64,000 nucleotides of DNA from Reticulitermes speratus (GCA_021186555.1 JAJKFL010000002.1:24902001-24966000), one strand, 5' to 3'. Counted from the stretch's first letter, positions 11,510 through 21,982 are shown. Numbers and translations are program-made. The notes: generated by a model not told the origin, from the letters alone.

Positions 11510-11995
11510 TGTTTCAATTGCTTCAAGTAAATCCATGCTGTTGTTGTGATTAATAAAATACAAAATAATTTAAAAGCGTCACTTAATTCATAGCACTTTT
11601 GTGTGACGGTTATGTGTATTTCCTCAATAAACAACTACCAGTACTACAACTACAAGCACGTGGGCTCCGCGAAGCTTTTCATCATTAGAAAGGGGTTCTC
11701 ACACTCCAGGTTAGGAACTACAGTTCTAAATCAACCAAAGTGTCTTCACTTAGGCTTTGTAATTCACTTGAATAAGAACCTGATCTTGAGGCAGCACAAA
11801 ATAATTAAAAACTTACAACCTGTTTCTCTCTAAAACCCATTTTAATATTATCCTCTGACCGATGACCACGGGCCAAAACATTATCCTTTCTCCAAAAAGC
11901 ATTATGTATACATTTCTTGCTTCCCAGTGAGCGGTCTACGAGCAGCTTGAAAATAAACAAATTTAAATGACATATTTATAAAATTTATTACAATT
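11510..11995. other. Unassigned sequence
   Basis: Nothing is recognised. Confidence 0.4.
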
Positions 11996-12004
11996 TTCAA
12001 GTTA

Positions 12005-12245
12005 AATTTCAGGTCATGCATGGTTCAGGAGGTCAGACGCCGGTCTGTCATGTCGGAGACCCAGGTTCAATTCCAGGTTAGACAGTATAGAATTTATGGT
12101 GGTCTAAATGGCACTGGGGCATGTTTTTCTCCAAGTACTTCGGGTTCCCCACGTTAATATCGCTCTATAAAGGTTCACACTCATTCATTCGTCTACAACG
12201 ACACAATATAATCTTAGCAAATGAAAGATTAGTTAAATTACTGAG
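12005..12245 (+). repeat. SINE A-related copy, diverged
   Basis: Contains CATGGTTCAGGAGGTCAGACG (A-box region), CAGGTTCAATTCCAGG (B-box-like), then 'ttctccaagtacttcgggtt' as in SINE A. The 3' end differs and resembles the copy at 8722. Confidence 0.65.
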
Positions 12246-12288
12246 TTCCTCTGTTTCACTTCCAGCAAAGGAGAAGTAATTCACTCAC

Positions 12289-12625
12289 CGTAACCCTTCA
12301 TGATGCCGTGCGTGACGTAGAGCGGTGCTCGTCCTGTGAAGGCGTCCTTAGCGAGAGCTTGCCTGATGAGGCGATGGTCTGACAAAACAACTGTTAACAT
12401 ACTCCCCAACTTGAGCGTGTAGATAGGGCCATAGACTTTAGCTAGTCGAGTGAAAGTCAAGTGAGGAGCCTTTGGGTCAATCCAAGGTAAGAAGCCCAAA
12501 ACAGGGACCCCGCGGGGGCCTGGTGGAACTAGTGGGCCCCGCCTTTGCAGAAACCAGAACACTGCTATGAAAGAGGCACCCACCAGCATCACAGATGAGA
12601 AAATAAGGGCTCTGTATTCGTCCAT
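12289..12625 (-). CDS. Cytochrome P450 (clan 2), first coding exon; CYP306A1/CYP18-like
   Basis: This exon encodes 112 residues plus one base, the N-terminal fifth of a microsomal cytochrome P450 of usual length about 500. Seen directly: an N-terminal hydrophobic anchor (residues 6-27, ending WFLQRRG), the proline-rich hinge PPGPRG (34-39), an AKVYGPIYTLKLGS block (62-75) typical of the beta-1 region, and FTGRAPLYVTHGIMKGYG at the end. The exon ends ...TACG|GTGAGT (phase 1), a canonical donor. I start it at the ATG at 12625: it precedes the anchor, and the bases just upstream (TTTCTTTACAG) form a splice acceptor, implying a 5' intron. The longer ORF up to 12694 adds non-P450 residues. By memory, the HGIM(K/G)GYG ending resembles CYP306A1 (phantom, ecdysteroid 25-hydroxylase, ER membrane), with CYP18A1 the main alternative. 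The heme-binding region and later exons are not in the window as far as I can see. Confidence 0.85.
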
Positions 12626-12742
12626 CTGTAAAGAAATCATCTGATTATACCAATTAACTTTGTGGCGAAGTAGCCATCCAAAAATATAGTACAAATAAGC
12701 TTCCTCTTAAAAATGAAATACTTATTGGATTATGGAGTGTTT

Positions 12743-13084
12743 ACACGTAAGGTGAGCATTATGCACAGTGTTGTACACGTAAGGTTAGTATTACGCACAG
12801 TGTTGTACACGTAAGTCTAGTATTATGCACAGTGTTTTACACGTAACGTTAGTATTATGCACAGCGTTGTACACGTAAGGTTAGTATTATGCACAGTGTT
12901 GCAAATGTAAGGTTAGCATTATGCACAGTTTTGTACACGTAACGTTAGTATTGAGCAGTGTTGTACACGTAAATTTGGTATTATGCACAGTTTTGTACAC
13001 GTAACGTTAGTATTGAGCACAGTGTTGTACACGTAAATTTGGTATTATGCACAGTTTTGTACACGTAAGTTTAGCATTATGCAC
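12743..13084. repeat. 32-bp minisatellite just upstream of the P450 exon
   Basis: Eleven units with starts at 12743, 12775, 12807, 12839, 12871, 12903, 12935, 12965, 12997, 13029 and 13061. The consensus includes ACACGTAAGGTTAGTATTAT and GCACAGTGTTGT. The period is 32 bp except one shortened unit. It lies 118 bp 5' of the P450 exon on the gene's strand, so in its 5' flank or first intron. Confidence 0.9.
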
Positions 13085-13319
13085 CCCTTACATTATTTGT
13101 CATGACTACTGGTTTTCTCCTCCCTTCTCTGTATCCATATTCAATGGGGGCATAATTACATAAGTTACAAATACATTATAATTTGAAACTTTACGCGTCA
13201 AAGTTTGAAAGCAAAAGCATCTTTCAATTCAATGCTCAACGGTTTCCGAAAGTGCACTGATTTTTAAGGTTCCCAGGCTCCGCAATTTTGTCCTTCTGGT
13301 AAGAGCAACGTGAAGAGTA

Positions 13320-13508
13320 ATATGAATATGGAGCACTGGTGGAAAGATACTGGCAAAGAAGCACCTAAGCACTCCGAGAGAACATATCTCAGTGCCACAT
13401 TGTCCACAACAAATCCCCCCCCCCCCAAAAAAATGTCCCTGGATCGAACCCAGGCCTCCGTAGTAAGAGGAGGGCGACTAAATGTCTGAGCCATGGCACG
13501 ACCTTGAA
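13320..13508 (-). repeat. SINE A copy lacking its 3' part
   Basis: Reverse-strand SINE A. It includes antisense of the head (GAGCCATGGCACGACC at 13488-13503), a B-box-like TGGATCGAACCCAGG, and the 'agtgccacattgtcc' block. A poly-C/poly-A patch (13417-13433) interrupts it. The distal 'ggttgcacaataagcc' tail is absent. Confidence 0.7.
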
Positions 13509-14011
13509 GAATAAAGTACATGTAAATTATACATAAAAATTCAGATTTACCTCAAAGAGAACACACTCGCTGCCCAAATTTAAAGACCAATCGGTCAATG
13601 CTGTTTAGGGACTATAATCGGTTATGATATGCAACATCCCGTTGTGTTGACAGTGTAAGGAGCAAATGAAGTGGCATATCCTTTTAACACATTTTTAAAT
13701 ATAATAATTAGTTTTTCGTAGCTAGCTATTTAGTCTTCAATGTAAGCCATCACCATGGTAAATTTTACAAAATACTCGCATCTACACGACTGTCACAAAG
13801 ATGTTTAAAGAAGGTGCTGAGATCTTAATCCTTTTATATTTAGTTCATTATTTAACATAAAAATATTATCCTCAGAATTGTCCCCAACAAGAAATATATT
13901 AAAGGTATATTGCATTTTTGTGGTGAATATAAATGGTTACTTGGCTTGAGCACTATTGTATCCCATGTAACAATACGAATTTTAACATTTTGATATCTGC
14001 GAATACATTCT

Positions 14012-14267
14012 GGCCGGTCCCGGTGGTCGTGCGGTCTAAGGCGTATGTATGAAGCCGCTTGATTGCTGGGATCGCAGGTTCGAATCCCGCTGAGGGCATG
14101 GATGTTCATCTCTTGTGGTTGTTGTGTGTTGTGTAGGTAGCGGCCTCTGCAATGAGCTGATAACTCGTTCAGAGGAGTCCTACCGAGTATGTGTGTGATG
14201 TGTAGAAACCTCGACAATGAGGTGGCCTGGGCCCGATTTTGGCTGTTGCGCCACAAAAATAAAAACA
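14012..14267 (+). repeat. SINE D copy
   Basis: tRNA-like head GGCCGGTCCCGGTGGTCGTG with B-box GGTTCGAATCCCGC (about 14077-14090). The body has 'cagaggagtcctaccgagt' and 'ctcgacaatgagg', and the tail is A-rich. Flanks GAATACATTC (14001) and GAATACACTT (14268) suggest an imperfect target duplication. Confidence 0.85.
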
Positions 14268-14417
14268 GAATACACTTTGAGAATTTTAGATTGTCGCGAA
14301 AAAATTTCTTGCCGCGTGGTTGCATGAATTTGGCTGGTATGGTCTATTTAGTATACTGTTATTTTTAAGCTATTTGACGGGCAAATTAATTCTCATGTTT
14401 CTGTAACTTAAAATAAA

Positions 14418-14707
14418 GGCCGTGCCATGGCTCAGGCGGTTATTCGCCGGCCTCTCACCGCGGAGGCCCGGGTTCGATCCCGTGTCAGACGATGTGGGAT
14501 TTGTGTTGGACAAAGTGGCACTGGGACAGGTTTTTCCCCGAGTACTTCGGTTTTCCCCTGTCAATTTCATTCCACCGGTGCTCCATTACAAGGAAAAACA
14601 GAACAAACGCTTAATCATCATCTTCATCGCAGGGTTGCACAATAAGCCTCAAGGCTGCGGTGCGTCCGTAGCATCTGCTGCAGGACCCTTCACCACAAAA
14701 AAAAAAA
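14418..14707 (+). repeat. SINE A, full length, 12-bp TSD
   Basis: tRNA-derived head with A-box-like TGGCTCAGGCGG (14428-14439) and B-box GGTTCGATCC (14471-14480). The body runs through 'ggttgcacaataagcctcaa' to a poly(A) tail. Perfect duplication AACTTAAAATAA at 14405-14416 and 14706-14717. Reference copy for SINE A. Confidence 0.93.
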
Positions 14708-14719
14708 CTTAAAATAATG

Positions 14720-16175
14720 TTCCAGAATATCCCATTCCTGTCACAAGCCTATCTTGTCTGTTGCTCAGATCATTCCAATTATCAATATGCTCCAGTTTTC
14801 TATCTTTCTACTAGTTCTTATTAATAATGCCTTTTCCTAGAAATATTTTCAAACATTTTTCGCTCTATCTCTGATAATACCACGCACTTGAATGCTGGGT
14901 ACCAGTGATTAGAGTATTGATATAGGCACTCGGGATCACTTGTATTTCTAGGGTCATTTGATGGCTCTGTAGCTCGTAGTGCTATCTTCAGGATCGTAAG
15001 TGGCCAGAACATGTTAGAAATCGTCACATCAGTATTTAAACGGCTAATCTCAGCTCCCCTAACTGCATTACTAACTTCATCGTGTAGCAAGACTTTCAAG
15101 GCGAAAAAATTTTCAACTATTTGCCAACATTTAATTTATCCTTTATGTATTTGTTCAGTATAGTTTTGTGTTATTACATTGATCAAAACCAAGGCTGCGA
15201 CAACTCAAGTTGGCAGACTGTTACATTAGACTATGGAAATGCACTTCTTGCTGCAACGTGAGCGCTTTTCACCACATGTGCATGCAGTTTTATTCTATAT
15301 TCCCTACGTAACCACCTAAATCTTGACAGATTCCTTCGACTGTGCCCACATATCAGGGTACACTTCAGTAAATTTCGACACAAAAAGGGTGGGCACATAT
15401 AACCCATTCTTCCAAACATAAAGACAATAGATTTAACAAAAATTTTGGGCCGTAAGCCTAGGAAGACTTGCCATCTGCAGATACAGGTTATCTGTCGCAT
15501 TTTGCAGAATTTCCTAACTTTCCTTACAGGTGTCCTTGTGGCAGACTTAATGTGACAAAAATATTCATTCACTCTAACGACACACTAATTTTTTTTATAT
15601 AAACCTAATCTAATGCTTCTTCAAGATTCTTTGGGAGAATAGGCACTTTTTGCAAAAAAAAGTGAGGTATATAACTTTCCTCCAAAATCTAAAATGGGCA
15701 TAAATAAGGTTTGTTATTCTTGCTCATCTCTTCTTAACTCTTCTGATCAATTCACTGAGCCTTTCATTAAGCTTTATTCTGCTTTCCTCTTCAGAAATCA
15801 CTTTCTTCGCTTTTCGATCAAATGTGATATCTTGCATTTCCTGTTTGTACTGTAGATCTAGCAATACTTTTCCAGCTTTAGAAGTTTAGCTTTCGCTTAG
15901 CTTAAAGTGGTCTATGATTAACTCTTTAAGGCCCAGCTGTTTCTTTATATACCACTTTGTTTAGCATTCAAAAGTTCTACACTCAGCCGACAGAGCACGT
16001 GTCTATGATTCTTACGACTACAAAACAAGCAGCAATTTTTTCCTCTATAACAGTCATTCCCTAAGTGTGCTCCGCGGATCCCCGCGACCAGTTCCCAGGG
16101 GTTCCGTGGATATATTTCTGTAATGACTACTTTGAAGTTTACTTATTTTTAATTAAAGAAATAGTGTAAATGTAA
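14720..16175. other. Unassigned sequence
   Basis: Contains reverse-strand ORFs of 92 and 113 codons (14821-15099, 15231-15572) with no domain I recognise. They may be remnants of an old element or chance. A short patch at 16070-16125 (GTTCCCAGGGGTTCCGTGG) resembles hAT-type termini but has no partner. Confidence 0.35.
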
Positions 16176-16179
16176 ATGT

Positions 16180-16430
16180 AAAGGTAAAGGTAAAATCCCT
16201 GTCCACGTCATGGAGTCATATGGGGGAAGCAGAGGAACAGCTTCACTCATACTTACCCTCGACACTAGATAAATTTGAGTGGTAAATTCACGCCCTTGCC
16301 GCTTTACCCCCGGGGAAAGATACCAGGTTCCCATTGTATAAGAGGCTGGGTGGGCCCCAGAGCTGGTATAGACGGTTGTGGAAAAAAAATTATTGTCCGT
16401 GCCGGGATTCGAAACCTGGACCTTCCAGCC
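16180..16430 (-). repeat. SINE C copy 1 of a head-to-tail pair
   Basis: Reverse-strand SINE C. The 3' tail is GGTAAAGGTAAA (antisense of the TTTACC tail). The body landmarks are 'cactagat', 'gccgctttacccccggggaa' and 'gtgggccccag', then antisense B box GGGATTCGAAACC near 16403. It is cut just inside the head. Confidence 0.8.
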
Positions 16431-16690
16431 ATATGGGGGAAGCAGGTTTATAATTTCGCTCACTCTTCATGTCGGCACTAGATGGATCTGAGTGGTCAGC
16501 TTCACGTCCCCCCCGCCTTAACCCTAGAAAAGCGCACCTGGTCCCCACTGAACAGGAGGGTTGATGGGGTCCAAAGCTAGTATGGACTTTTTGGAGAAGA
16601 GAGAGAGCTTTTACAATTGCCGGAAATGGAACGTGGTTCCTCTGTCGCCAAGCCCGTAGCCCAGTCAATATAGCGTCGACGCTCTGTTCG
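16431..16690 (-). repeat. SINE C copy 2, abutting copy 1
   Basis: A second, more diverged SINE C body starts immediately after copy 1's B-box region, at the point corresponding to 'catatgggggaagcag'. It reaches a head-like segment near 16640-16685. A compound or tandem dimer is possible. Confidence 0.65.
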
Positions 16691-16732
16691 TATATATACG
16701 TAGTAGTAAGAGTACGGAATTAAGCTAAAATC

Positions 16733-16751
16733 TAAAAAAAAAAAAAAAAAA
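16733..16751. repeat. Poly(A) run
   Basis: About 18 consecutive A residues. No recognisable retroposed body precedes it. Confidence 0.85.
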
Positions 16752-16754
16752 CAC

Positions 16755-17665
16755 GTAATACGGAGAGTAATAATTTGTCAAACAGCAACTAACAAGAACT
16801 TTCAGAAAATATTGGCTGAATGCGATGTTACAAATACATATTTTACCAGTGTGAACTCTTCACCAAACCAAACTGAATGAGGTGATATAAAGTTTTAAGT
16901 TCTCACTGCGAATATAAACAATTAAAAACTTCTAAAATGAGCATTCCCTAAAAACGGAGACAGAACGTAGTTCCGAAACGTAGGAGTTTATTACGTATTG
17001 ACGTCAAACTTTAGTCCTTGAGTGTGGAAAAAGTCTAAGAAACGGCGAGTTTATGTCATACTAAGTGACTGATATCTGAGTCACACACAATATCCGAGAA
17101 CGTGGATCCTTAGTTCTTACTGACCCTGCTGTTTTTCCGAGGAGTATACACTGAATGACGTAACTTGAGAACAGATCTTGTAAGAGGAATAATGTCACGC
17201 CTGAATGTTATTACCAAGCAATTTCAGACGACCTTTCCTGATAATTAATCACTATTCAATCGAAACCGTGTCACACCACACCTGTGTAGATTCGAGGACG
17301 TTCCGCTTTAGAAGACAGGGAAATTCCTTGTTGAGGAAGGTAACTACTACAAATCGTAAACAACTTTTTGTTATCACCCTAAACAACACAATGGACGTGT
17401 AAATGAAAAGTCGACATTCTGCAGGGGGTAGGAATTCTTATTACTGACCTACGCTTTCATGGCCATCCTCTAAATCTTCCGATGATGTTGACAGTCTTGA
17501 AATTATAATGGACTATACACGTCACTTTCAAGGACCAGGTAGGCAGTAGATGCAGAGTACTTTAGACTTTCGAAAGGAAGAGCTAAACCTACCACAGCTC
17601 GAGTACAATATTTACATCCGTACCGAAACATGTTATTAAAATTTGACACATGAGGTTCTAATAGT
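16755..17665. other. Unassigned sequence
   Basis: Nothing is recognised. Confidence 0.4.
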
Positions 17666-17671
17666 GGCGGT

Positions 17672-17985
17672 GAGGGATGGAGAAGATCAGTTGAACCGAT
17701 CATGTGAGAAGTGAAGCAGTATACTACACACAGTAAAAAGAAGGAAGGCTAACTTGATTGGTTATATCTTGCGCACAAACTGCCTTCTAAAATACGTTAT
17801 TGAAAAAAAGATAGAGGAAAGGATAGAAGTGAAGCGAAGATGAGGAAGAAGACTTAAGCAGCTACTGGAAGTCCTTAAGAGAAAGGGAGGATAATTGAAA
17901 TTGAAAGAGAACGCACTAGATCTCACTCTATGGAGAACTCGTTTGGAAGAAGCTATGGACCTGTCGTAAGACAGACTACAGAATG
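17672..17985 (+). pseudogene. LINE-2 RT C-terminal fragment
   Basis: With frame corrections the translation reads VKRRKANLIGYILRTNCLL, then GRRLKQLLEVLK, LKLKENALDLTLWRTR and ends near the stop. This is the C-terminal tail of a non-LTR reverse transcriptase of the type 'TVKRRKANWIGHILRRNCLLKH'. A second copy is at 51975-52505. Several stops make it dead. Confidence 0.75.
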
Positions 17986-18132
17986 ATGAATATCAGTGGT
18001 CGTCTACAATTCAGATGGCCTCCGCTATTTCTCGGAAATGTTGGTAGTACTGCGCGGCATCGTGCCTTATATAAAGAAAAATTCAAGTTACTGAGTCGCT
18101 TCCAAAACGTTTTCGTTCTCGAAACCTCTTTC

Positions 18133-18162
18133 CTATATATATACATATATATGTATGTGTGT
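18133..18162. repeat. TA/TG-rich microsatellite
   Basis: Short (TA)n/(TG)n tract. Confidence 0.7.
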
Positions 18163-18269
18163 GTAAAAATACCTTAACAAAATAGGATATGGACTGATTC
18201 CTGCGGTACGTACTGGCACTTTTCTCCTAAAGTACAAAAATAGCAAAAGACCTTTCCATCTTTGCTTTA

Positions 18270-18760
18270 GAATTTGTTATTAGGAAGGCCCAGATAAAAC
18301 GGGGGAGAACTAAAATTAAATGGGACACATCAACTTCTGCTCTACGCTAATAGTGTTAATTCATTGAACGAAAAAATAATCCATACAAACAAAAATACAA
18401 TCTCTTTATTAGCCGCTGGTGGAGTGGACGTAAATGCATAGAAAACTAAATATACGTTCATGTCTTGTGAACAGAGTGTAGGACAATATCACAACATAAG
18501 TTAGCTAATAAATATTTTAAAAATGTGGCAAAGTTCAAATCCATGGTAACGACAGTAATAAATCAAAGTTTTATGCAAGAAGAAATTGAAGCAGATTAAA
18601 TCCGTGAAATGCTTACTAGCAGTCAGTACAGAAACGTTTGCTTTATGGTTTCCAGTTTAAAAACATGGCGTTTGAAATATATAAATCCACAATTTTGCCT
18701 GTTATTCTACGGACACACGGGTGTAAAAATTGGCCTCTCACTATTACCATATAGTATATT
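18270..18760 (+). pseudogene. LINE-1 RT palm fragment, decayed
   Basis: Translation in shifting frames gives RKAQIKRGRTKINGTHQLLLYANSVNSLNE (here the catalytic YADD is YANS), then KTKYTFMSCEQS and SVQKRLLYGFQFKN-EIYKSTILPVIL. The order matches the palm and thumb of LINE-1 at 54799-55788. The active-site aspartates are lost. Confidence 0.75.
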
Positions 18761-18941
18761 AGTTATATATACATAACAACATACGGATATTCGTGACAGT
18801 AAAAGTGCTCCTGTTCAGATCTCAGTCTATTAAGAATAAATAATATGGGTTTTTTCACGTTGTATTCACCGTGCATCTTGTTAACTTATTAAAAATTTTA
18901 ATAGACCAACATGTGCACTATATTCTCAAAAGCAAGTCGAT

Positions 18942-18985
18942 CACCCCTACATATGTTTCGGCCTATAACAGGCCATCTTCAGGGT
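18942..18985 (-). ncRNA. Hammerhead-ribozyme-like motif (intact core)
   Basis: On the minus strand: CTGAAGA, one T, stem II GGCC/GGCC with a 7-nt loop, GAAAC, then ATATGTA and GGGG. CTGANGA and GAAA are the conserved hammerhead core. Stem III would be the minimal ACAUAUGU. Stem I is weak (CC/GG). Confidence 0.6.
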
Positions 18986-19065
18986 TTTTTTTTATTCTAT
19001 GTGGATGTACTAGCTGTTTTTTTTAAATTGAACTAACAGATGTAAAGTCTATGTAAAAAACTTTG

Positions 19066-19112
19066 ACCCCCTGAGAATGGCCTGTTATAGGCTGAAACAT
19101 ATGTAGGGGGAT
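19066..19112 (+). ncRNA. Hammerhead-like motif, core altered
   Basis: Plus-strand partner of the motif at 18942. Its core reads CTGAGAA instead of CTGANGA, so the conserved G8 is lost. Stem II (GGCC/GGCT) and GAAACATATGTA remain. Predicted inactive. Confidence 0.5.
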
Positions 19113-19164
19113 CGACTTGGTTATAAGAATATAGTGCATATGTTGGTCTATTAAAACTGTTAAT

Positions 19165-19480
19165 TAAATAATATGACCATCCTTGCCTTAAATTTACATG
19201 ATCTTACAAAGCAATCGGATGAGCGAATATTGTCTGTTTTGGGATGCGTATAACATTATAGGAGGTGCGTGTTTTGGCGTGCTAAATAGCTACATAGTCC
19301 AACCGATAAACAGCAAGGTAGGCAACGTACGTATAACGTAATATTGTGGCGCGTTCGCGTAATATTTATACCTCTTCAGTTATGTCAACAGCCGGATATT
19401 TCACTCGAAGAGAGTGATTTTATGGTGATTTAATGTCGCCGCCAACAACAGAACGTAGATCTACTTAGATATTCATGTAA
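19165..19480. other. Unassigned sequence
   Basis: Nothing is recognised. Confidence 0.4.
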
Positions 19481-19489
19481 AGTGCCCGA

Positions 19490-19770
19490 TATTTTTGCCA
19501 GATTTTAACAAAATTTGGATTTTCTCGTCAGATTTTTATAAAGGCCCCCAATATCAAATTTCACAGAAAGCCGCACCAGTGGGGCCCGCGCTGACACACG
19601 CTTGCAGACGGACAGACAGACATTGTGAAGCCAATGGGCGCTTTTTGCGACCTGCGTGAAAGCGCCTACGAAACTAGCTTGAGGTATGAAGTAAAAATTC
19701 GAATCCATGCGTTTTGACAGTAACATGCCATTAGGAGCCCGTACCTCAGGATGCTGTAACAAGTAATATT
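19490..19770. repeat. Interspersed repeat family E, copy 1
   Basis: Contains a 'cagacggacagacagacattg' block, preceded by an AAATTTGGAT...GATTTTTATAAAGG segment. Similar blocks occur at 23930-24310, 29780-29900 (antisense) and weakly at 51540-51640. Unclassified family. Confidence 0.5.
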
Positions 19771-19855
19771 GTCTACTAAACCTCACAAATACCGACATAT
19801 ATTTTCTGGGCTTGGTATTTTTGTTTCTACGACGACTGGATTGATTCCTCTAGAT

Positions 19856-19856
<1 letters not shown>

Positions 19857-19910
<54 letters not shown>

Positions 19911-19911
19911 A
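19857..19911. repeat. (CA)n(TA)n microsatellite
   Basis: About 17 CA units followed by TA units. Confidence 0.95.
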
Positions 19912-20087
19912 TTACAGATTCTTCATAGATGGTGGTAATATTCCCCTATATCCCACAACATAATGAGGTTACATTTTAAATAAACCGTCAGACGTTTTTA
20001 AAATATCTGAAATTACTACTCAGGTTCAACATTAACACACATATACTCGTAAGAACCATGAAAATCAAATGGTAGCCTTCATAGTAA

Positions 20088-20334
20088 AGGTAAAGCAATC
20101 CCATTACAGGCATGTACAGGCCCTTAGGGTTCCAGGAGGTTGAGGCTCCCAGATTTCTAGAAAATCGGCACATGAAGTTGGTAAGGTTGTCAGCCCTACG
20201 CACCGGCTGAGTCGACCCCAGGGCCATAGTGCGATCGAAAGGATTATGTCAATGAAAAATTCCAATGACACCATCGGGAATCGAACCCGCGACCTTCCGG
20301 CTTGTAGCGCAGTGCCTCAACCAACTGCGCCACC
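20088..20334 (-). repeat. SINE B with 13-bp TSD
   Basis: Reverse-strand SINE B with an internal deletion relative to 5561-5858: the 'ccgcctttaccccccaggaaat...' segment is missing. Antisense B box GGGAATCGAACCCGCGACC. Perfect duplication GCCTTCATAGTAA at 20075-20087 and 20335-20347. Confidence 0.9.
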
Positions 20335-20349
20335 GCCTTCATAGTAATT

Positions 20350-21400
20350 ATAGTAACAGATATGTGCAAATATTGGATGAATGTCATACTATCGTTCGTG
20401 ACTATCATCTTACTTCCCAGGTGCCATTCATTTCATATACATCTGTTATCTTAAAACAAGTTAGTTGTTTAAAAATTCTTTTGCACCCCACACCATATTT
20501 TAAAATACATGTGGTACTGTGTGAGACTCGTCTTGCAGTTGAGAGAGGTCTGAATAATTCTTCACATATTCTGACATGGATGACAATAAATGTTTGATGA
20601 AACAAAATGAGCTTGGAATCCTTTACTTTATGGACTTTGTCCATCGTCTGGTGTTAACTGTAAAGCACTACGTTCCGGACACAGGATCGGTTCCCGAAAC
20701 TAGTGTTTTATTTGTAACAAGAGACGATGGAGGAACTCCATAAAGAAAATGATTCCAAATGCGATACGCCATCCTCGTAATCCTAAACAGTTGTAAAAAA
20801 AGTATAGCTGTTCGTTATGTGGAAGAGCCGTGCTATTGTCATCTTGCGGTACAAGGGTTACTGGCTGTCAGCAAAAGAGAATGATGCAGAATACGTTAAA
20901 TTTCATTGTACAAAAAAGCTGCTTCCAATAATAAGAAGCATCCTACGTGACAAAATACGGACGTCGTTGATGTTATGATATTGTCTTCCCTGAAGATGGA
21001 AGCAGTTATTTTCTCGATACATTGGTACCCACATACCAGACTGCGACGCGGTGTCGTAACCCACGTCATGCATCCGGACCGCCGTGAAAATTCAGCCCGT
21101 ACGATTTTAAAACTCAGAAAAAATTAGCTGGCTTCAATTTTATGTAGGTGTAAGGTCACAGATGATTAACAGGTTACCTGGCTGCTGAAGATGTATAGAA
21201 AAATGAATTTCAGACAGCAAATATCGGCATACACACTTTATTTCATACCTTTCACGGTTTCTATGTCATAGTTCATGCACGCTGTTAATGAAATTCTGTA
21301 TTTTTGCCCAGCAACCTTGTCCTTAATAGTTGTTTTGTCTATAGAGATAGGCTGGTAATCACTAAAATCTTTCCGTTGCGATCTGGTCGTGCGATTCTAC
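20350..21400. other. Unassigned sequence with one decayed hammerhead-like motif
   Basis: Plus-strand 20988-21031 has CTGAAGA, a TGGAAG...TTTTC partial stem and GATAC in place of GAAAC. This looks like a decayed hammerhead-type repeat end. Nothing else is recognised. Confidence 0.3.
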
Positions 21401-21404
21401 ACAG

Positions 21405-21490
21405 TGGCGTAGTTAAAGAGGGGGGGGGGGGGGGGGGGACGGTGCGGCTACCCCAGGAAGGCAGAGTCCAACGGGCGGCAAACTAAATAT
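21405..21490. repeat. Poly-G tract in a probable old repeat
   Basis: CAGTGGCGTAGTTAAAGA precedes a run of about 19 G (21421-21439), then a GC-rich block. 'CAGTGGCGTAG' is a typical start of dispersed insect repeats, but no second end was located. Confidence 0.45.
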
Positions 21491-21928
21491 TTTAAACTGA
21501 AAAAAAATAATTTTCTACGCTCAATGAATTTTCAAGTTCTTGAGCCAAATAAAATAAATTCCAATAAATGATAGTGGTTCTTTTAAATTCATGACATCTG
21601 TTAGGGACCGCCATTATGATCGCTCGACCCAGGGAATATTCATTTTATCGCTACGAATATGGTAAGTAGATCACCTTATTTTTCGTACATGACGATAAAT
21701 ATTTGAGGATATCCTACAGTAGAGCACAGTGTTCGTTCATAATGCACACAGCCTAACGATACACAGGACTTACCACTCAGCTAGTTCGAAGTGAATTTTA
21801 TCAGTTTCAGATGTTTGGACGCACTTGATTTTAATTTGAGCCCTGTATAATTTTAGTCTCTATATACTGCCGATACTACACATGGGTATTTTAATAAATA
21901 TCTACAATGTCAATCATAGGCTTCACTT

Positions 21929-21982
21929 TTACCAACACATGCACTATATTCTTACAATAATATCGTACACCCCTACATATTG
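21929..21982 (-). mobile_element. Fragment of hammerhead-bearing element end
   Basis: ACCAACACATGCACTATATTC followed by 'cgtacacccctacatat' matches the outer arm of 18893-19163. It breaks off just before the GTTTC of the ribozyme core. Confidence 0.6.

Larger units (their letters stand above)
18893..19163. mobile_element. Foldback element with outward-facing hammerhead-like ends
   Basis: Inverted arms of about 95 bp. The left arm includes AGACCAACATGTGCACTATA and the reverse complement of the right arm AGACCAACATATGCACTATA. Both continue through the hammerhead-like block, with 'ggcctataacaggcc' in the left arm. An A/T-rich spacer of about 80 bp separates them. No ORF. Same family as 26282-26492 and 36082-36931. 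Confidence 0.8.

Noticed and set aside
12289..12625. P450 fragment as a pseudogene
   Set aside because: The exon is open, with intact hinge and boundary motifs and consensus splice sites. A pseudogene cannot be excluded without the other exons but nothing in the exon suggests it.
12281..12694. Full 137-codon P450 ORF as one coding unit
   Set aside because: The first 23 codons precede a splice acceptor and the last codons run past a canonical donor. The exon is 12289-12625.
14418..14490. Genuine tRNA genes at the tRNA-like heads
   Set aside because: A- and B-box sequences are present, but each is followed by a long conserved non-tRNA body and tail with target duplications. These are SINE heads.
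14422..14712. Overlapping ORFs of 96 and 72 codons resembling proteins found repeatedly in insect genomes
   Set aside because: Both are read-throughs of SINE A. The same holds for the ORFs at 24783-25079, 28370-28695, 3373-3669, 27386-27608 and 37994-38318, which lie in SINEs A, C or D.
15231..15572. 113-codon reverse-strand ORF as a gene
   Set aside because: No recognised motif. Basic, Cys-containing composition is not enough to support a call.
16070..16125. Second hAT-like MITE
   Set aside because: Only one CAGGGGTT-like end is visible, without a partner end or duplication.
20988..21031. A further functional hammerhead
   Set aside because: CTGAAGA is present but GAAAC is GATAC and stem II is poor. 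Kept only as a decayed relative.
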